64,000 nt of DNA from Haladaptatus sp. DJG-WS-42 (GCF_037198285.1 NZ_CP147243.1:558001-622000), one strand, 5' to 3'; positions 52,038 to 62,072 are shown, counted from the stretch's first letter. Program-made: numbers and translations. Notes: generated by a model not told the origin, from the letters alone.

Positions 52038-53015
52038 TCAGTGAGTTCTGCCAGTTACGTGTCCGAGACCGGGGATGGCGACGGCCTGTTCGACGCGGTT
52101 CATGAGCTTCGACGCGGAGAGCACGAGCGCCAGATAGATGAGCGCGGCGAGGGTGTACACCACGGTTATCTGATAGCCCACTGTGGCGAGTTCCTGCGAG
52201 GTGAAAAACAGTTCGGGGACGGTGATGAACGCCGCGAGCGAGGAGTACTTGATGAGGTAGACGAACTCGTTCGACCAGCCGGGAATCGCATAGCGCAGTC
52301 CCTGTGGGAGCACGACGTAACGAATCGCCTCAAGCTTCGAGAGACCCACGGCGCGCGCGGCGGTGAGCTGTCCATCTTCGACGGACAACAACGCAGAGCG
52401 GATGTACTCTGCCTGATACGCCGCGCTGTTGATGGTGAAGCCGATGATGGCCACCCAGACGAACTGGTCTGGGATGATACTCTGGCCAACGCCGGGGAAC
52501 TCGCGGATGAACGAGGAGAGTCCCGTCCCGAAGTGCAACACGAACAGTTGGGCGAGCAATGGCGTCCCGCGGATGAGTTCGATATAGCCAAGCGCGATGC
52601 TCCGCGAAGCCGTGCCACCGTACACCCGCGCGACCGAGAGCGGGATGGCGATGATGAGGCCAAGCCCGAGGCCGAGCACGGTGAGGACGATGGTGAGCCA
52701 GACGGCTCCCGCGAGCTGTGGAAGCCCCTCCGGCGTCTGTGCGGCGTAGAGGAACAGCTCGCCGAGCAGATTTACCGGCCCGCCGAGCGGCCCGAGGAGG
52801 GACGCGGTTGCGGTGAGTGACTCGGCGATGCCGCCAAAGAGCGTCGGAGAAACGAACGGCTCGTTCGGCCCAATGCCGGTCACACCCGAAAGTAGCCATG
52901 CGTTCACCCACCGGACGATGAGCCAGCCCCAGAAGAGCACGCCAACAAAAAGGCCAGCAGCGGTGCCAACTCGCCTGAGAAGCGCCCGTCTGTCTCGACT
53001 GGGAGCGTCGCTCAT
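52038..53015 (-). CDS. Amino acid ABC transporter permease (long)
   Basis: The 325-residue protein has the HisM/GlnP-like permease domain. The EAA loop is YIELIRGTPLLAQLF, and IGFTINSAAYQAEYIRSALL and the rest of the helices follow. The N terminus is extended by one extra helix and a periplasm-like loop (residues 20-90) compared with the 230-residue partner. Together with 53761-54453 it forms a heteromeric membrane channel. The stop is at 52038, the last gene of the unit; its start overlaps the ATPase stop by 4 bp. Confidence 0.93.
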   Translation of the reverse strand: MSDAPSRDRRALLRRVGTAAGLFVGVLFWGWLIVRWVNAWLLSGVTGIGPNEPFVSPTLFGGIAESLTATASLLGPLGGPVNLLGELFLYAAQTPEGLPQLAGAVWLTIVLTVLGLGLGLIIAIPLSVARVYGGTASRSIALGYIELIRGTPLLAQLFVLHFGTGLSSFIREFPGVGQSIIPDQFVWVAIIGFTINSAAYQAEYIRSALLSVEDGQLTAARAVGLSKLEAIRYVVLPQGLRYAIPGWSNEFVYLIKYSSLAAFITVPELFFTSQELATVGYQITVVYTLAALIYLALVLSASKLMNRVEQAVAIPGLGHVTGRTH

Positions 53016-53764
53016 CCGTGATTCTCCGTGGTCGAAAGGCGGCTCAAGAACTGTCGCGTCCGGTCGTGTTGTGGGTTCTGGAACAGTTGTTCAGGCGGGC
53101 CGCGTTCGACGAGCGACCCGTCTGCGAGAAACGAGATGCCGGAGGCGACTTCTCGGGCGAAGCTCATCTCGTGGGTGACGACCAGCATCGTCATGCCATC
53201 GTCTGCGAGTTTGCGCATCACGGAAAGCACTTCGCCGATGAGTTCAGGGTCGAGCGCGCTCGTCGGCTCGTCGAACAGCATGAGCTTCGGGTCCATCGCA
53301 AGCGCGCGGGCGATGCCAACGCGCTGTTTTTGCCCGCCTGACAGCTCTGCGGGGTAGGAGTCTGCTTGGTCTGCGAGGCCGACCTGTTCTAAGTGTTCCA
53401 TCGCTCGCTCGTTCGCCTCGGCTTTGTCCATGCCACGAACCTTTCGCAATCCGAGCGTGATGTTCTCGCGGGCTTTGAGGTGGGCAAACAGGTTGAAGTC
53501 CTGAAACACCATGCCGACCTCGCGTCGCAGGTCGTTTACGTCGTAGCTTGGGGCCGTGACGTTCTCGCCATCGAGGTAGATGGCACCTGCATCGATTTCG
53601 GTGAGGCGGTTCACGCAACGAAGCATCGTCGACTTCCCGCTGCCAGAGGGGCCGATGAGTACCTCTACGTCACCGGGTTCCATCTCGAAACTGATGTCGT
53701 GGAGCACCTCTTCTGCGCCGTAGGATTTTGCGACGTTCTCGACGCGGAGCAGCGGGTCAGTCAT
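53012..53764 (-). CDS. Amino acid ABC transporter ATP-binding protein
   Basis: The 250-residue protein has Walker A GPSGSGKST, the Q-loop MVFQDFNLF, signature LSGGQKQRVGIARALA, Walker B LMLFDEPTSALDPE, and the H-loop VVTHEMSFA. It is of the GlnQ/HisP class and powers import of polar amino acids. Both ends overlap its neighbours by 4 bp (ATGA), which couples translation of the importer components. Confidence 0.95.
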   Translation of the reverse strand: MTDPLLRVENVAKSYGAEEVLHDISFEMEPGDVEVLIGPSGSGKSTMLRCVNRLTEIDAGAIYLDGENVTAPSYDVNDLRREVGMVFQDFNLFAHLKARENITLGLRKVRGMDKAEANERAMEHLEQVGLADQADSYPAELSGGQKQRVGIARALAMDPKLMLFDEPTSALDPELIGEVLSVMRKLADDGMTMLVVTHEMSFAREVASGISFLADGSLVERGPPEQLFQNPQHDRTRQFLSRLSTTENHG

Positions 53765-54453
53765 GTGTCATTTCCTCCGGGAATAGCATAGTAATCGTTG
53801 AGTAAGTCGAGGCTGCGGTTGGTCACGAATGTGAGCACGAAGTAGATGGCGCTGATGAGCAAGAACACTTCGAGGACGGCAGACCCGCCCCGTGGCTGTA
53901 AGTAGAGGTCGTTCCCTCTCGTGAGCAACTCAGAGAGGCCGACGACGAGCGCCACACTCGTGTCTTTCAGCACAATGGTGAACTCGTTTTGAAACCCCGG
54001 CACACTGCGTCGAAGCGCCTGTGGCACGCTCACGTGGCGAATCGCCTGCAATCGCGTGAGGCCAATCGCGCGGGCGGCTTCCATCTGCCCGCTCGAGACG
54101 CTCTGGAAGGCGCCACGGAACACCTGTGATTGGTATGCGCCACCACGAAGCCCGAGGCCGAGCGTTGCCGCCCAGAACGGGTCGTTGGTCACCGAGAGTA
54201 CGAAGGCAATGTACACGAGAATGACGACGATTGGGATGCCGCGGATGACGACCCCCGTCGTCTCGACGGCCCACTTTACGGGGCCGCGTCCGTACACTTC
54301 GATTGCGCCTGCTGGAAATCCAAGGAGGAAGCCGAGCAGGATGCTCGCGAGCGTGAGTTTAATCGTGACCCACAGCCCGGCTACGAGAAATTCGGCGTTC
54401 TCTGCGATGAACGCCCAGTCACTCGCCTGTAAGATTGGGGCTGAGAGGGTCAT
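53761..54453 (-). CDS. Amino acid ABC transporter permease (short)
   Basis: The 230-residue permease has five or more membrane helices and the HisQ/HisM-type segments. Examples are ETTGVVIRGIPIVVILVYIA, which includes the RG.P motif, and LGLRGGAYQSQVFRGAFQSV. It pairs with the longer permease at 52038-53015 in a hetero-oligomeric channel. It overlaps the ATPase gene by 4 bp and follows the binding-protein gene by 8 bp. Confidence 0.93.
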   Translation of the reverse strand: MTLSAPILQASDWAFIAENAEFLVAGLWVTIKLTLASILLGFLLGFPAGAIEVYGRGPVKWAVETTGVVIRGIPIVVILVYIAFVLSVTNDPFWAATLGLGLRGGAYQSQVFRGAFQSVSSGQMEAARAIGLTRLQAIRHVSVPQALRRSVPGFQNEFTIVLKDTSVALVVGLSELLTRGNDLYLQPRGGSAVLEVFLLISAIYFVLTFVTNRSLDLLNDYYAIPGGNDT

Positions 54454-54461
54454 TTATGCGC

Positions 54462-55316
54462 TTATTCTTGGCCGAACCACTTGTTAACGATTTCCTCGTA
54501 CGTGCCGTCTTCTTGGACGGCGGCGAGGCCCTCGTTGAGCGCGTCTATGAACTCAGAGTCCTGGCGGACACCGAGGCCGTACTGTTCGCCGGTCTCTTCG
54601 ATGAACGCGACTTCGACGGCGTTCTGTGAGGCGAAGTTTTCGGCGACCGGCTTGTCGAGCACGACGGCATCGACGTTGCCGTTCTCAAGGTCGCGCACGG
54701 CGAGGACGTAGTTGTCGTAGGCGCGGTAGGTCGCGTCCGGAACCTGCTCTTGGACGATGGACTCGCCCGTCGTCCCTTTCTGTGCCCCGACCGGGTGGCC
54801 GTTCAGGTCGTCGAGCGAACCCGGCGCAAACTCGCCGTCTGCGCGGACGAGCACGGACTGGTCTGCCTCGTAGTAGGGGTCAGAAAACGAGATGGTCTGC
54901 TTGCGTTCGTCGTTAATCGTCATCGCCGCGGCGATGAGGTCGATGTTCTCGCTCGTGAGCGCCGGAATGAGCGAGGAGAACTCGAACTCCTTCCACTCGC
55001 CGAGTTCGTAGCCGTCCATGTTCTCGACGACTGCCGTAGTCAGGTCGATGTCGAAGCCGACGAGTTCGTCGCCCTCTTTGAACTCGAACGGCGCGAAGCC
55101 GGGCGCGGTACCGGGGACGATTTCGGTGACTTCCATGTCGCCGTTGCCACCGTCTTCAGTTTCGGTGTCGTCGCCTTCGGTCGTGGTCGTTTCGCCTTCA
55201 CCGCCGTCGCCGCCACCGAGGCAGCCTGCGGTTCCCATCATTCCGACTGCGCCACCGGCTCCGACGAGCTTCAGGTAGGAGCGGCGGTCTATGTCACTGC
55301 TGAATGTGCGATCCAT
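54462..55316 (-). CDS. Polar amino acid ABC transporter substrate-binding lipoprotein
   Basis: From ATG 55316 the 284-residue protein begins MDRTFSSDIDRRSYLKLVG, a twin-arginine signal with lipobox MGTAGC. A Glu/Thr/Asp linker follows, then a family 3 binding domain: LVGFDIDLTTAVVENM, SLIPALTSENIDLIAAAMT, TISFSDPYYEADQSV. It delivers polar amino acids to the permeases. A TATA-like GTTATTA on the minus strand lies 28 nt before 55316, so the upstream TTG at 55337 is not the start. It is the first gene of the transporter operon. Confidence 0.94.
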   Translation of the reverse strand: MDRTFSSDIDRRSYLKLVGAGGAVGMMGTAGCLGGGDGGEGETTTTEGDDTETEDGGNGDMEVTEIVPGTAPGFAPFEFKEGDELVGFDIDLTTAVVENMDGYELGEWKEFEFSSLIPALTSENIDLIAAAMTINDERKQTISFSDPYYEADQSVLVRADGEFAPGSLDDLNGHPVGAQKGTTGESIVQEQVPDATYRAYDNYVLAVRDLENGNVDAVVLDKPVAENFASQNAVEVAFIEETGEQYGLGVRQDSEFIDALNEGLAAVQEDGTYEEIVNKWFGQE

Positions 55317-55340
55317 GCGATAAAAAGGATTCGTCAACCG

Positions 55341-55347
55341 TAATAAC
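55341..55347 (-). promoter_or_regulatory. TATA-like box of the amino acid transporter operon
   Basis: The minus strand reads GTTATTA, centred 28 nt before the binding-protein ATG at 55316, predicting a leaderless transcript. Confidence 0.6.
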
Positions 55348-55360
55348 GTTTCGTCATGTG

Positions 55361-55855
55361 TTAGTCGTCCGCAGGCGTGGAACTGTGAGACAGGGACGTC
55401 GCCGTCTCACGCTGCGCGGCCGAATACGCCCACGCCGTCGTGGCAACCGTTGCCGCGAAGATAATCATGGCCGTCGCGTGGTGGGCAAGCACGACGAGGT
55501 GCTGGATGCTCCCGAACCAGATGTACCCCTTCACGGTGACCGCACCGAGCAGAATCTGGGTTGGGAGGAACACGGCAGCGATTGCCGTGGCCTTCTTCAG
55601 GCGTGGGTCTCGGTCGTGTTTCCACGCGCCGTAGGTCGTTCCGAGAATGAAGAAGCCGGTTATCATCGCAACGAGGCGGTGGGTCCACTCAATCCAGCCA
55701 GCCGCCGTCTGCGGGAGGAAGCCTCCAGAACAGAGCGGCCACTCTAAGTTGCACGATGCTCCTGCGCCCATCAGGCTCGTGTACACACCGAGCAGGATGA
55801 GGATGTACGTCAGCCCCGCGGTTACGGCGGCGAGGTGCCGGTAACGGAGGTTCAT
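55361..55855 (-). CDS. ctaA: Half-size heme A synthase (CtaA/COX15 family)
   Basis: The 164-residue protein has four membrane helices and only one copy of the CtaA unit. It has the loop with a Cys pair (ASCNLEWPLCSG) and the heme-ligand His residues in WIEWTHRLVAMITG and LVVLAHHATAMI. Bacterial CtaA has eight helices in two such repeats; half-size archaeal forms are known, for example in Aeropyrum. It oxidises heme O to heme A for cytochrome oxidase. It shares the promoter side with the 345-residue membrane protein gene on the plus strand. Confidence 0.88.
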   Translation of the reverse strand: MNLRYRHLAAVTAGLTYILILLGVYTSLMGAGASCNLEWPLCSGGFLPQTAAGWIEWTHRLVAMITGFFILGTTYGAWKHDRDPRLKKATAIAAVFLPTQILLGAVTVKGYIWFGSIQHLVVLAHHATAMIIFAATVATTAWAYSAAQRETATSLSHSSTPADD

Positions 55856-55958
55856 TGGTCGGAACTCGGGCCCGATGGTATTTAGATGTGTCCGAGTTGG
55901 GTTGTTCCCGTCTGAGAGGGTACCTTCTTACCCGTGGCCGTCGCATGTTCTAGTTGAC

Positions 55959-56996
55959 ATGTCGTGGTATGCTATTGATGACATCGAGGATGCGTTGACC
56001 GCGACGCGGCAATTCCTCCTTCCGTTCGACCTCCGTAAGTGGCTGAAACTCGCCATCATCGTCTTTTTCATCGGCGGTGTCGGCGGTGGCGGCGGTGGGG
56101 CCAACTTCTCGGTGCCGTCGGGCGACACGCCGAGCGACTTTCCGCCCATTCAAGAGCCAGCAAATCTCGCTGCGCTTATACTCATCGTGGTCGCCGTCTT
56201 GCTCCTCATCGGACTGCTGTTCGCCATCGTGAGCGCCGTCTTCCAGTTCGTGTTCGTAGACGCAGTGCGCAGCGAGGAAGTACACATTCGTGCGCCGTTC
56301 GGCCGGTGGTTCGGTAAGGGGGTGCGCCTGTTCGTGTTCAGTTTCCTCCTGTTCTTGCTTATCCTCGCGCCAATTTTCGGCGTCGTCGCCGTCTTCGTCT
56401 TCGCGTTCACGCCACTGCTGTTGCTCCTCTTGTTGCCCTTCCTGTTCATCGTCGCACTCTTACTCAGCATCACACTCAGCCTGACCACCGACTTCGTCGT
56501 GCCCGTGATGATGCGCGAAGATCTCGGCGTCCTCGCTGGCTGGCGTCGTTTCTGGCCGATTCTCCGCGAGCAGTGGCGACAGTACGGCCTCTACGTCGTG
56601 CTTCGCTGGTTGCTTGGTCTCGCCGCAGGCATTCTCGTGGCGATTGCCCTCGCGGTCGTATTCGTGCCAATCCTCGGTATCGGGTTCCTACTGGGCGTTG
56701 CGCTGTCCGCTGGCGCGGGCGGGTTGACGACCGCCGTCATCGCCTTCCTCGTCGTACTCGCCATCCCGATTGGCCTGCTCTTGCTCATCTACGCGCTGTT
56801 CGTGCAAGTCCCGGTGGCGACGTTCTTCCGCTACTACGCGCTGTTCGTCCTCGGTGACTCGGCCCCAGACTTTGACCTCATTCCCGACCAACGCCGGGCG
56901 GTGCGCGCAGATGGCGAAGGCGAGGATGAGATGGGCAGCGAACTGCGCGAAGACTCGGATGAAGACACAGATGAATCGGTAGACGACGGCCGGTAA
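55959..56996 (+). CDS. Multi-helix membrane protein of unknown function
   Basis: From ATG 55959 the 345-residue protein begins [20 protein letters not shown]. It has about six membrane helices, with a Gly-rich stretch after the first ([12 protein letters not shown]). The C-terminal tail of about 45 residues is highly acidic ([18 protein letters not shown]). I know similar haloarchaeal membrane proteins only as uncharacterised. A TATA-like TTCTTACC about 30 nt upstream supports the start. It diverges from the ctaA gene. Confidence 0.8.
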   Translation: MSWYAIDDIEDALTATRQFLLPFDLRKWLKLAIIVFFIGGVGGGGGGANFSVPSGDTPSDFPPIQEPANLAALILIVVAVLLLIGLLFAIVSAVFQFVFVDAVRSEEVHIRAPFGRWFGKGVRLFVFSFLLFLLILAPIFGVVAVFVFAFTPLLLLLLLPFLFIVALLLSITLSLTTDFVVPVMMREDLGVLAGWRRFWPILREQWRQYGLYVVLRWLLGLAAGILVAIALAVVFVPILGIGFLLGVALSAGAGGLTTAVIAFLVVLAIPIGLLLLIYALFVQVPVATFFRYYALFVLGDSAPDFDLIPDQRRAVRADGEGEDEMGSELREDSDEDTDESVDDGR

Positions 56997-57052
56997 TAGT
57001 TGCCGGAGAATTGCGGATTTTCGACGCGTGTCGAATTGTGACTTCGCATATC

Positions 57053-57059
57053 TTTTTAC
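57053..57059 (+). promoter_or_regulatory. TATA-like box of the malic enzyme gene
   Basis: TTTTTAC is centred about 26 nt before the ATG at 57082. Confidence 0.55.
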
Positions 57060-57081
57060 GGAACCCTGTGGGAGTACACCC

Positions 57082-59337
57082 ATGGGACTTGATGAAGATT
57101 CTCTCGCATACCACAAGCGCGACCCGCCCGGTAAAATCGAAATTTCGACGACAAAACCAACGAACACCCAGCGCGACCTGAGTCTGGCGTACTCGCCGGG
57201 GGTGGCCGCGCCGTGTCTCGAAATCGAGAAAAATCCGGACGACGCCTACACCTACACCGCGAAAGGCAACATGGTCGGCGTCATCTCGAACGGCTCTGCG
57301 GTGCTCGGCCTCGGCGATATCGGCGCACAGGCCTCGAAACCCGTCATGGAAGGAAAAGGCGTCCTGTTCAAACGTTTCGCCGACATCGACGTGTTCGACA
57401 TCGAACTCGACTTAGACGACCCAGAAGCCATCATCGCCTCGGTGAAGGCCATGGAGCCGACGTTCGGGGGCATCAACTTAGAGGACATCAAGGCGCCCGA
57501 GTGTTTCACCATCGAAGAGCGACTTCGAGAGGAGATGAATATCCCCGTGTTCCACGACGACCAACACGGCACCGCCATCATCTCCGGGGCCGCCCTCCTC
57601 AACGCGTCAGACGTCGTTGACAAGGACTTAGACTCGCTCAACATCGTGTTCTCGGGTGCTGGGGCAAGCGCCATCGCAACCGCCCGATTCTACGTCTCGC
57701 TCGGCGCGAAAAAGGAGAACATCACGATGTGTGACTCCTCGGGCATCATCACGAAACAGCGCGCGGAGGAAGGCGACGTAAACGAGTACAAACAGCAGTT
57801 CGCCCGCGACGTGCCGGAAGGCGGCCTCGCAGACGCGATGGAAGGCGCAGACGTCTTTGCGGGCCTCTCTATCGGCGGTATCGTGAACCAAGAGATGGTC
57901 AAGTCGATGGCATCAGACCCCATCATCTTCGCGATGGCGAACCCCGACCCCGAAATCACCTACGAGGACGCCAAAGCCGCCCGCGACGACATGGTCATCA
58001 TGGCAACCGGGCGCTCTGACTACCCGAATCAGGTGAACAACGTCCTCGGCTTCCCGTTCATCTTCCGTGGCGCGCTCGACGTGCGCGCAAGCGAGATCAA
58101 CGAAGAGATGAAGATTGCCGCCGCGAAGGCGCTTGCCCGCCTCGCCCGCCAAGACGTGCCGGACGCCGTCGTGAAAGCCTACGGTGATCAGCCGATTCAG
58201 TTCGGCCCTGATTACATCATTCCGAAGCCAGTCGACCCGCGTGTGTTGTTCGAGGTCGCCCCCGCCGTTGCGAAGGCGGCCATCGACTCGGACGCCTCGC
58301 GCATCGAACTCGACATCGACCACTACGTCGAAAAGCTCGAAGCGCGCCTCGGGAAATCCCGCGAGATGATGCGTGTCGTCCTCAACAAAGCAAAGCTCGA
58401 CCCAAAGCGCGTCGTGCTCGCAGAAGGCGACGACGAGAAGATGGTGCGCGCAGCCTACCAACTCGTCGAACAGGGCATCGCAGAGCCAATTCTCATCGGC
58501 GACCGCGACCGCATCTGGGAGACCTCCCAGCGTCTCGGCCTCGAATTCGAGCCGGAAATCGTGGACCCAGACCAGAGCAACTTAGACGCCTACGCAGACC
58601 GCCTCTACGAACTTCGGCGGCGCAAAGGCGTCACCCGCCGCGAGGCTGACGAACTCATCACCGACGGCAACTACCTCGGCAGCGTCCTCGTGGAGATGGG
58701 CGATGCAGACGCGATGCTCACCGGCCTGACCCACCACTATCCCTCGGCCCTGCGCCCGCCGCTGCAGGTCATCGGGACGGCAGAAGACGCAAACTACGCC
58801 GCGGGGGTGTACATGCTCACCTTCAAAAACCGCGTCATCTTCTGCGTGGACACGACGGTCAATCTCGACCCGACCGAAGAAGTGCTCGCAGAGATTACGA
58901 AACATACCGCGACGCTCGCCCGTCGGTTCAACGTCGAGCCACGCGCCGCGTTGCTCTCCTACTCGAACTTTGGCTCCGTGGACAACGAAGGAACCGCGAA
59001 AGTTCGGCGCGCCGCCCGCACGCTGCGGGCTGACCCGGCCGTAGACTTCCCGGTCGATGGTGAAATGCAGGCAGACACCGCCGTCGTCAAGAGCATTCTC
59101 GATGGCACCTACGAGTTCTCTGACCTGAAGAAATCGGCGAACGTGCTCGTGTTCCCGAATCTGGAGGCGGGGAACATCGCGTACAAACTCCTTCAGCGCC
59201 TCGGCGGCGCAGAGGCAATCGGGCCAATGCTCGTGGGCATGGACAAACCCGTCCACGTCCTCCAGCGCGGCGACGAAGTCAAGGACATCGTGAACCTTGC
59301 GTCCGTTGCAGTCGTGGACGCCCAAGAGAACAACTAA
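57082..59337 (+). CDS. maeB: NADP-dependent malic enzyme, fused to phosphotransacetylase-like domain
   Basis: From ATG 57082 the protein has 751 residues. The N-terminal malic enzyme part has [39 protein letters not shown] and the NAD(P)-binding [17 protein letters not shown] phosphate acetyltransferase-like domain (about 430-751) starts with [19 protein letters not shown]. It oxidatively decarboxylates malate to pyruvate; the C-terminal domain is regulatory in bacterial MaeB (acetyl-CoA inhibition). An upstream extension to 57028 is not conserved. It overlaps the DUF1684 gene by 4 bp, tail to tail. Confidence 0.95.
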   Translation: MGLDEDSLAYHKRDPPGKIEISTTKPTNTQRDLSLAYSPGVAAPCLEIEKNPDDAYTYTAKGNMVGVISNGSAVLGLGDIGAQASKPVMEGKGVLFKRFADIDVFDIELDLDDPEAIIASVKAMEPTFGGINLEDIKAPECFTIEERLREEMNIPVFHDDQHGTAIISGAALLNASDVVDKDLDSLNIVFSGAGASAIATARFYVSLGAKKENITMCDSSGIITKQRAEEGDVNEYKQQFARDVPEGGLADAMEGADVFAGLSIGGIVNQEMVKSMASDPIIFAMANPDPEITYEDAKAARDDMVIMATGRSDYPNQVNNVLGFPFIFRGALDVRASEINEEMKIAAAKALARLARQDVPDAVVKAYGDQPIQFGPDYIIPKPVDPRVLFEVAPAVAKAAIDSDASRIELDIDHYVEKLEARLGKSREMMRVVLNKAKLDPKRVVLAEGDDEKMVRAAYQLVEQGIAEPILIGDRDRIWETSQRLGLEFEPEIVDPDQSNLDAYADRLYELRRRKGVTRREADELITDGNYLGSVLVEMGDADAMLTGLTHHYPSALRPPLQVIGTAEDANYAAGVYMLTFKNRVIFCVDTTVNLDPTEEVLAEITKHTATLARRFNVEPRAALLSYSNFGSVDNEGTAKVRRAARTLRADPAVDFPVDGEMQADTAVVKSILDGTYEFSDLKKSANVLVFPNLEAGNIAYKLLQRLGGAEAIGPMLVGMDKPVHVLQRGDEVKDIVNLASVAVVDAQENN

Positions 59338-59867
59338 TTCGGTTCGTAGCTCTTTTCGCCGGCGTTCACCGCCACTTGCAACCAGTTTTCACCCGGCGGT
59401 AACGGACACTCGTACGCCTCGGAGTATGCGCAGTACGGGTTGTACGCGAAGTTGAAATCGAGAATCCACTCGTCGCCGTCGCGGTCTTCGCCTTCTAAGT
59501 CGAGATAGCGACCCGCCCCGTACGTCTCGTTGCCGCTCGTCCGGTCGCGAAACGGGATGAACAGCCGTGATTCGTGTTCGTCGGTTCGGTAGGCCTGAAT
59601 CACGACGTCCTCGTCGTCGATTTCGACGCGGAACTCGCCCCACCGGAGATACTGGCGAACGCCCTCGGTGCTCGTATCGAGGAGGAGTTCTGCTTTCTCC
59701 TCGTGTTCGTGGAGGGGCACGACGAACCGCAAGCCGGGGTTCGGTTCGTAGTAGATGAGCCCCCGAAAGCCCTCGCGCTGGTCGTACGGAATCGGCGAGT
59801 GTGGATGATTCTTGAAAAATTCGTCTTTGCGAGTGCGCTCTGCTTCGAGGTCGGCTGTGTAGTTCAT
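59334..59867 (-). CDS. DUF1684 domain-containing protein
   Basis: The 177-residue protein begins [20 protein letters not shown]. It shows DUF1684 marks: [40 protein letters not shown] and [20 protein letters not shown]. The family is of unknown function with a beta-barrel-like core. The Arg and conserved Tyr/Asn/Pro cluster near the C terminus probably forms a ligand site. It is next to the RNase H-like gene, 3 bp apart, and the two are likely co-transcribed. Confidence 0.9.
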   Translation of the reverse strand: MNYTADLEAERTRKDEFFKNHPHSPIPYDQREGFRGLIYYEPNPGLRFVVPLHEHEEKAELLLDTSTEGVRQYLRWGEFRVEIDDEDVVIQAYRTDEHESRLFIPFRDRTSGNETYGAGRYLDLEGEDRDGDEWILDFNFAYNPYCAYSEAYECPLPPGENWLQVAVNAGEKSYEPN

Positions 59868-59870
59868 CCG

Positions 59871-60506
59871 TCAGTCTCCCGCGTGACGGTCTGCGCGCGA
59901 CGGCGGCGGCACACCCGTCTCGTTCGGTGACTGTGGCACGTCGAACGGTTGGGGGAGCACACAGCGCGCCCGCTCGCGGTTGACGTGACTGTACTGGTCT
60001 GGTGCGTTCGCAAGCGAATGAGCGGGGTTCTCTCCAGAGGAAATCTGTGCAGCCCGAAGCTCCGCAAACCCACAAATACGGGCGCGAATCCCGCGCCAGT
60101 GATGTTCTGCGCTGGCGGGAATCGTGAACTGATGGTGGGGCAGCCAGTCTGTGTCCTGGGCCAGAATGGTCGCCGTGTTCACGTTTGCCGCGAGGTTCTC
60201 ATGATCGATGAGGACGCCAACGCGCGCGGTTCGCGGCGCGCGTGCGGCGAGTACGTCGAGCCCGAGATGTAACGCCCGGTACTCTGCGACGTTGTTATCG
60301 GGTGGCGAATCCGGCACTGAAAGCCGGGCCACGCGTTCACCGTCGTGCGTTTCAATGACGACGCCCAACCCGCCACCGGACTCCCGGTACGACCCATCCG
60401 TCGCTACGTAAAAATGGCGATGGTGAGTGCGAGGGGGGTGTGCGATGTGCGGCGTGGGCGAATCGTCGAACAGGTTACGAAGGGTGCGTCGGCCGTACAC
60501 GGCCAT
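59871..60506 (-). CDS. RNase H-like domain protein
   Basis: The 211-residue protein has an N-terminal leader with several His, then the RNase H fold from about residue 32: HFYVATDGSYRESGGGLGVV (first Asp), NNVAEYRALHLGLDVLAA (Glu) and VGVLIDHENLAANV (second Asp). The last part (about 150-211) is a poorly conserved, Arg/Pro-rich tail. RNase HI-like enzymes remove RNA from RNA-DNA hybrids; a single-domain archaeal member is plausible here. A palindromic TTTAAA at 60533-60538 lies 27-32 nt upstream. Confidence 0.82.
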   Translation of the reverse strand: MAVYGRRTLRNLFDDSPTPHIAHPPRTHHRHFYVATDGSYRESGGGLGVVIETHDGERVARLSVPDSPPDNNVAEYRALHLGLDVLAARAPRTARVGVLIDHENLAANVNTATILAQDTDWLPHHQFTIPASAEHHWRGIRARICGFAELRAAQISSGENPAHSLANAPDQYSHVNRERARCVLPQPFDVPQSPNETGVPPPSRADRHAGD

Positions 60507-60532
60507 GTAACCCGGTATGTTCCCAGATGATT

Positions 60533-60538
60533 TAAATG
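60533..60538. promoter_or_regulatory. TATA-like box, probably of the RNase H-like gene
   Basis: TTTAAA is symmetrical. It lies 27-32 nt upstream of the minus-strand ATG at 60506 and 75 nt before the plus-strand CBS start, so it probably serves the minus gene. Confidence 0.5.
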
Positions 60539-60611
60539 TGTGTCTCAGTATAGCAAACTGGTACGTCAGGGCACCGTAATCACTACCCTCTCAGGCGACG
60601 TGTGGTCACGT

Positions 60612-61109
60612 ATGGCACCCCTCGCGCGCGACATCATGACCACGCCCGTCGAAACCGTCTCACCTGACGACGAGGTGAGCGACGTGCTCACCCGATTGGC
60701 ACAGGCGGGGTTCAACGGTTTTCCCGTCGTAGACGACGAGAACCACGTCGTGGGCATCGTCACCCAAGGCGACCTCGTCCACATCTTCCAGCCCTCGAAT
60801 CGGACGCTCTGGATTCCGATTGGTCTGCCGCCATTTCTCGAAAGCCAGACCTACGGCTTTGACCTCTCGTGGAAGGACGTAGACGTGAACATCGACCTCG
60901 CAAAGAACGCGCGAAAGCCCATCAAAGACGTGATGACCAAAGACGTGGTGACGGTCACCCCGGACGACGACTTGGCCACCATCCTCGACCTCGTGACCAA
61001 CGACGAGCGGGATATCAACCGCTTGCCCGTCGTCGAAAACGACGTGCTCGTTGGCATTATCACGCGCGACGACATCCTCGACGCACTTCGCGGCGAGCGC
61101 GTTGCCTAA
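60612..61109 (+). CDS. Two-CBS-domain protein
   Basis: From ATG 60612 the 165-residue protein begins MAPLARDIMTTPVETVSPDD. It has two CBS units: residues 8-60 (ending VVGIVTQGDLVHI) and 105-163 (ending VGIITRDDILDAL). They are separated by a loop with WIPIGLPPFLES. CBS pairs bind adenosyl ligands (AMP, ATP, SAM) and sense energy or ions. A GTG at 60540 would extend it by 24 residues that look unconserved. It lies 36 bp before the DMT transporter. Confidence 0.85.
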   Translation: MAPLARDIMTTPVETVSPDDEVSDVLTRLAQAGFNGFPVVDDENHVVGIVTQGDLVHIFQPSNRTLWIPIGLPPFLESQTYGFDLSWKDVDVNIDLAKNARKPIKDVMTKDVVTVTPDDDLATILDLVTNDERDINRLPVVENDVLVGIITRDDILDALRGERVA

Positions 61110-61145
61110 CGAAAGGTTGAGGCTCGCTGACACGCCATCACCGTT

Positions 61146-62072
61146 GTGCGCTATCGGAATCTACTCCTGTTCGTGTTCCTCGCCGCCATCTGGGGGTCTG
61201 CGTTTATGGCCATCAAGGCGGGCCTCGAGTTCTTCCCGCCCGTGCTGTTCGCCGCCCTCCGCTACGACATCGCGGCGGTGTTCATGCTCGCCTATGCCGT
61301 CTACGTGACCGACCACTGGCTGCCCCGGACGAGAGCCGAATGGTGGCTCGTCGTGGTCGGTTCCGTCTTGCTGATCGCTGGCTACCACATCTTCCTGTTC
61401 GTCGGTGAGACGCAGACGACGAGCGCGGCGGCCGCCGTGATCATCAGCCTCTCGCCAATCTTGACCACGACGTTCGCCCGCGCGCTCTTGCCCAGCCAGC
61501 GACTCACCGCCGCAGGCGTTGCGGGCATGGTCATCGCGCTTCTCGGTGTCGCCATCCTCGCTCGCCCCGACCCCGCGAACCTCCTCACCGAGGACGTGGT
61601 CGCAAAGGGACTCGTGTTCCTCGCCGCGGTCTCGTTTTCGTTCGGGAGCGTGCTCACCCGCCGCATCGACGCCCGACTCCCAATCGAAACCATGGAAGCG
61701 TGGTCGATGCTCGGCGGTGCAATCCTCATGCACGCCGTGAGTCTCGCCCTCCCGAACGAGTCGCTCGGCGACATCGTCTGGACGAACGAGGGGCTGCTCG
61801 CGCTTGCCTACCTCTCGCTCGTGGCGAGTGCGATTGGCTTTCTCATCTACTTTGACCTGTTAGAACGCCTCGGCCCCGTCGAAATCAACCTCGTCTCGTA
61901 CGTCGCACCCATCTTCGCCGCGCTCAGTGGGTTTCTGTTCTTACAGGAAGGGCTCGACCGCTACACCGTCGCCGGGTTCCTCGTCATCTTCACCGGCTTT
62001 CTCCTGCTCAAAGGCCGGGATATTCGCACAGAGTTGCTGGGTACTACCCAACGCGACGGCTCGACTGACTAA
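61146..62072 (+). CDS. EamA/DMT family transporter
   Basis: The 308-residue protein (GTG start) has ten helices as two EamA repeats: the first from LLLFVFLAAIWGSAFMAIKA and the second from about residue 150 (GLVFLAAVSFSFGSVLTRR). It carries the end motif PIFAALSGFLFLQEG. Members export amino acids, nucleosides or other metabolites, or import sugar phosphates; the substrate here is unknown. It follows the CBS gene on the same strand and converges with the GerW-like gene by a 4-bp overlap. Confidence 0.9.
   Translation: MRYRNLLLFVFLAAIWGSAFMAIKAGLEFFPPVLFAALRYDIAAVFMLAYAVYVTDHWLPRTRAEWWLVVVGSVLLIAGYHIFLFVGETQTTSAAAAVIISLSPILTTTFARALLPSQRLTAAGVAGMVIALLGVAILARPDPANLLTEDVVAKGLVFLAAVSFSFGSVLTRRIDARLPIETMEAWSMLGGAILMHAVSLALPNESLGDIVWTNEGLLALAYLSLVASAIGFLIYFDLLERLGPVEINLVSYVAPIFAALSGFLFLQEGLDRYTVAGFLVIFTGFLLLKGRDIRTELLGTTQRDGSTD

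Noticed and set aside
52011-52820. 269-codon plus frame next to rfcL
   Set aside because: Antisense to the ABC permease gene; composition is Glu/Arg/Asp repeats without domain content.
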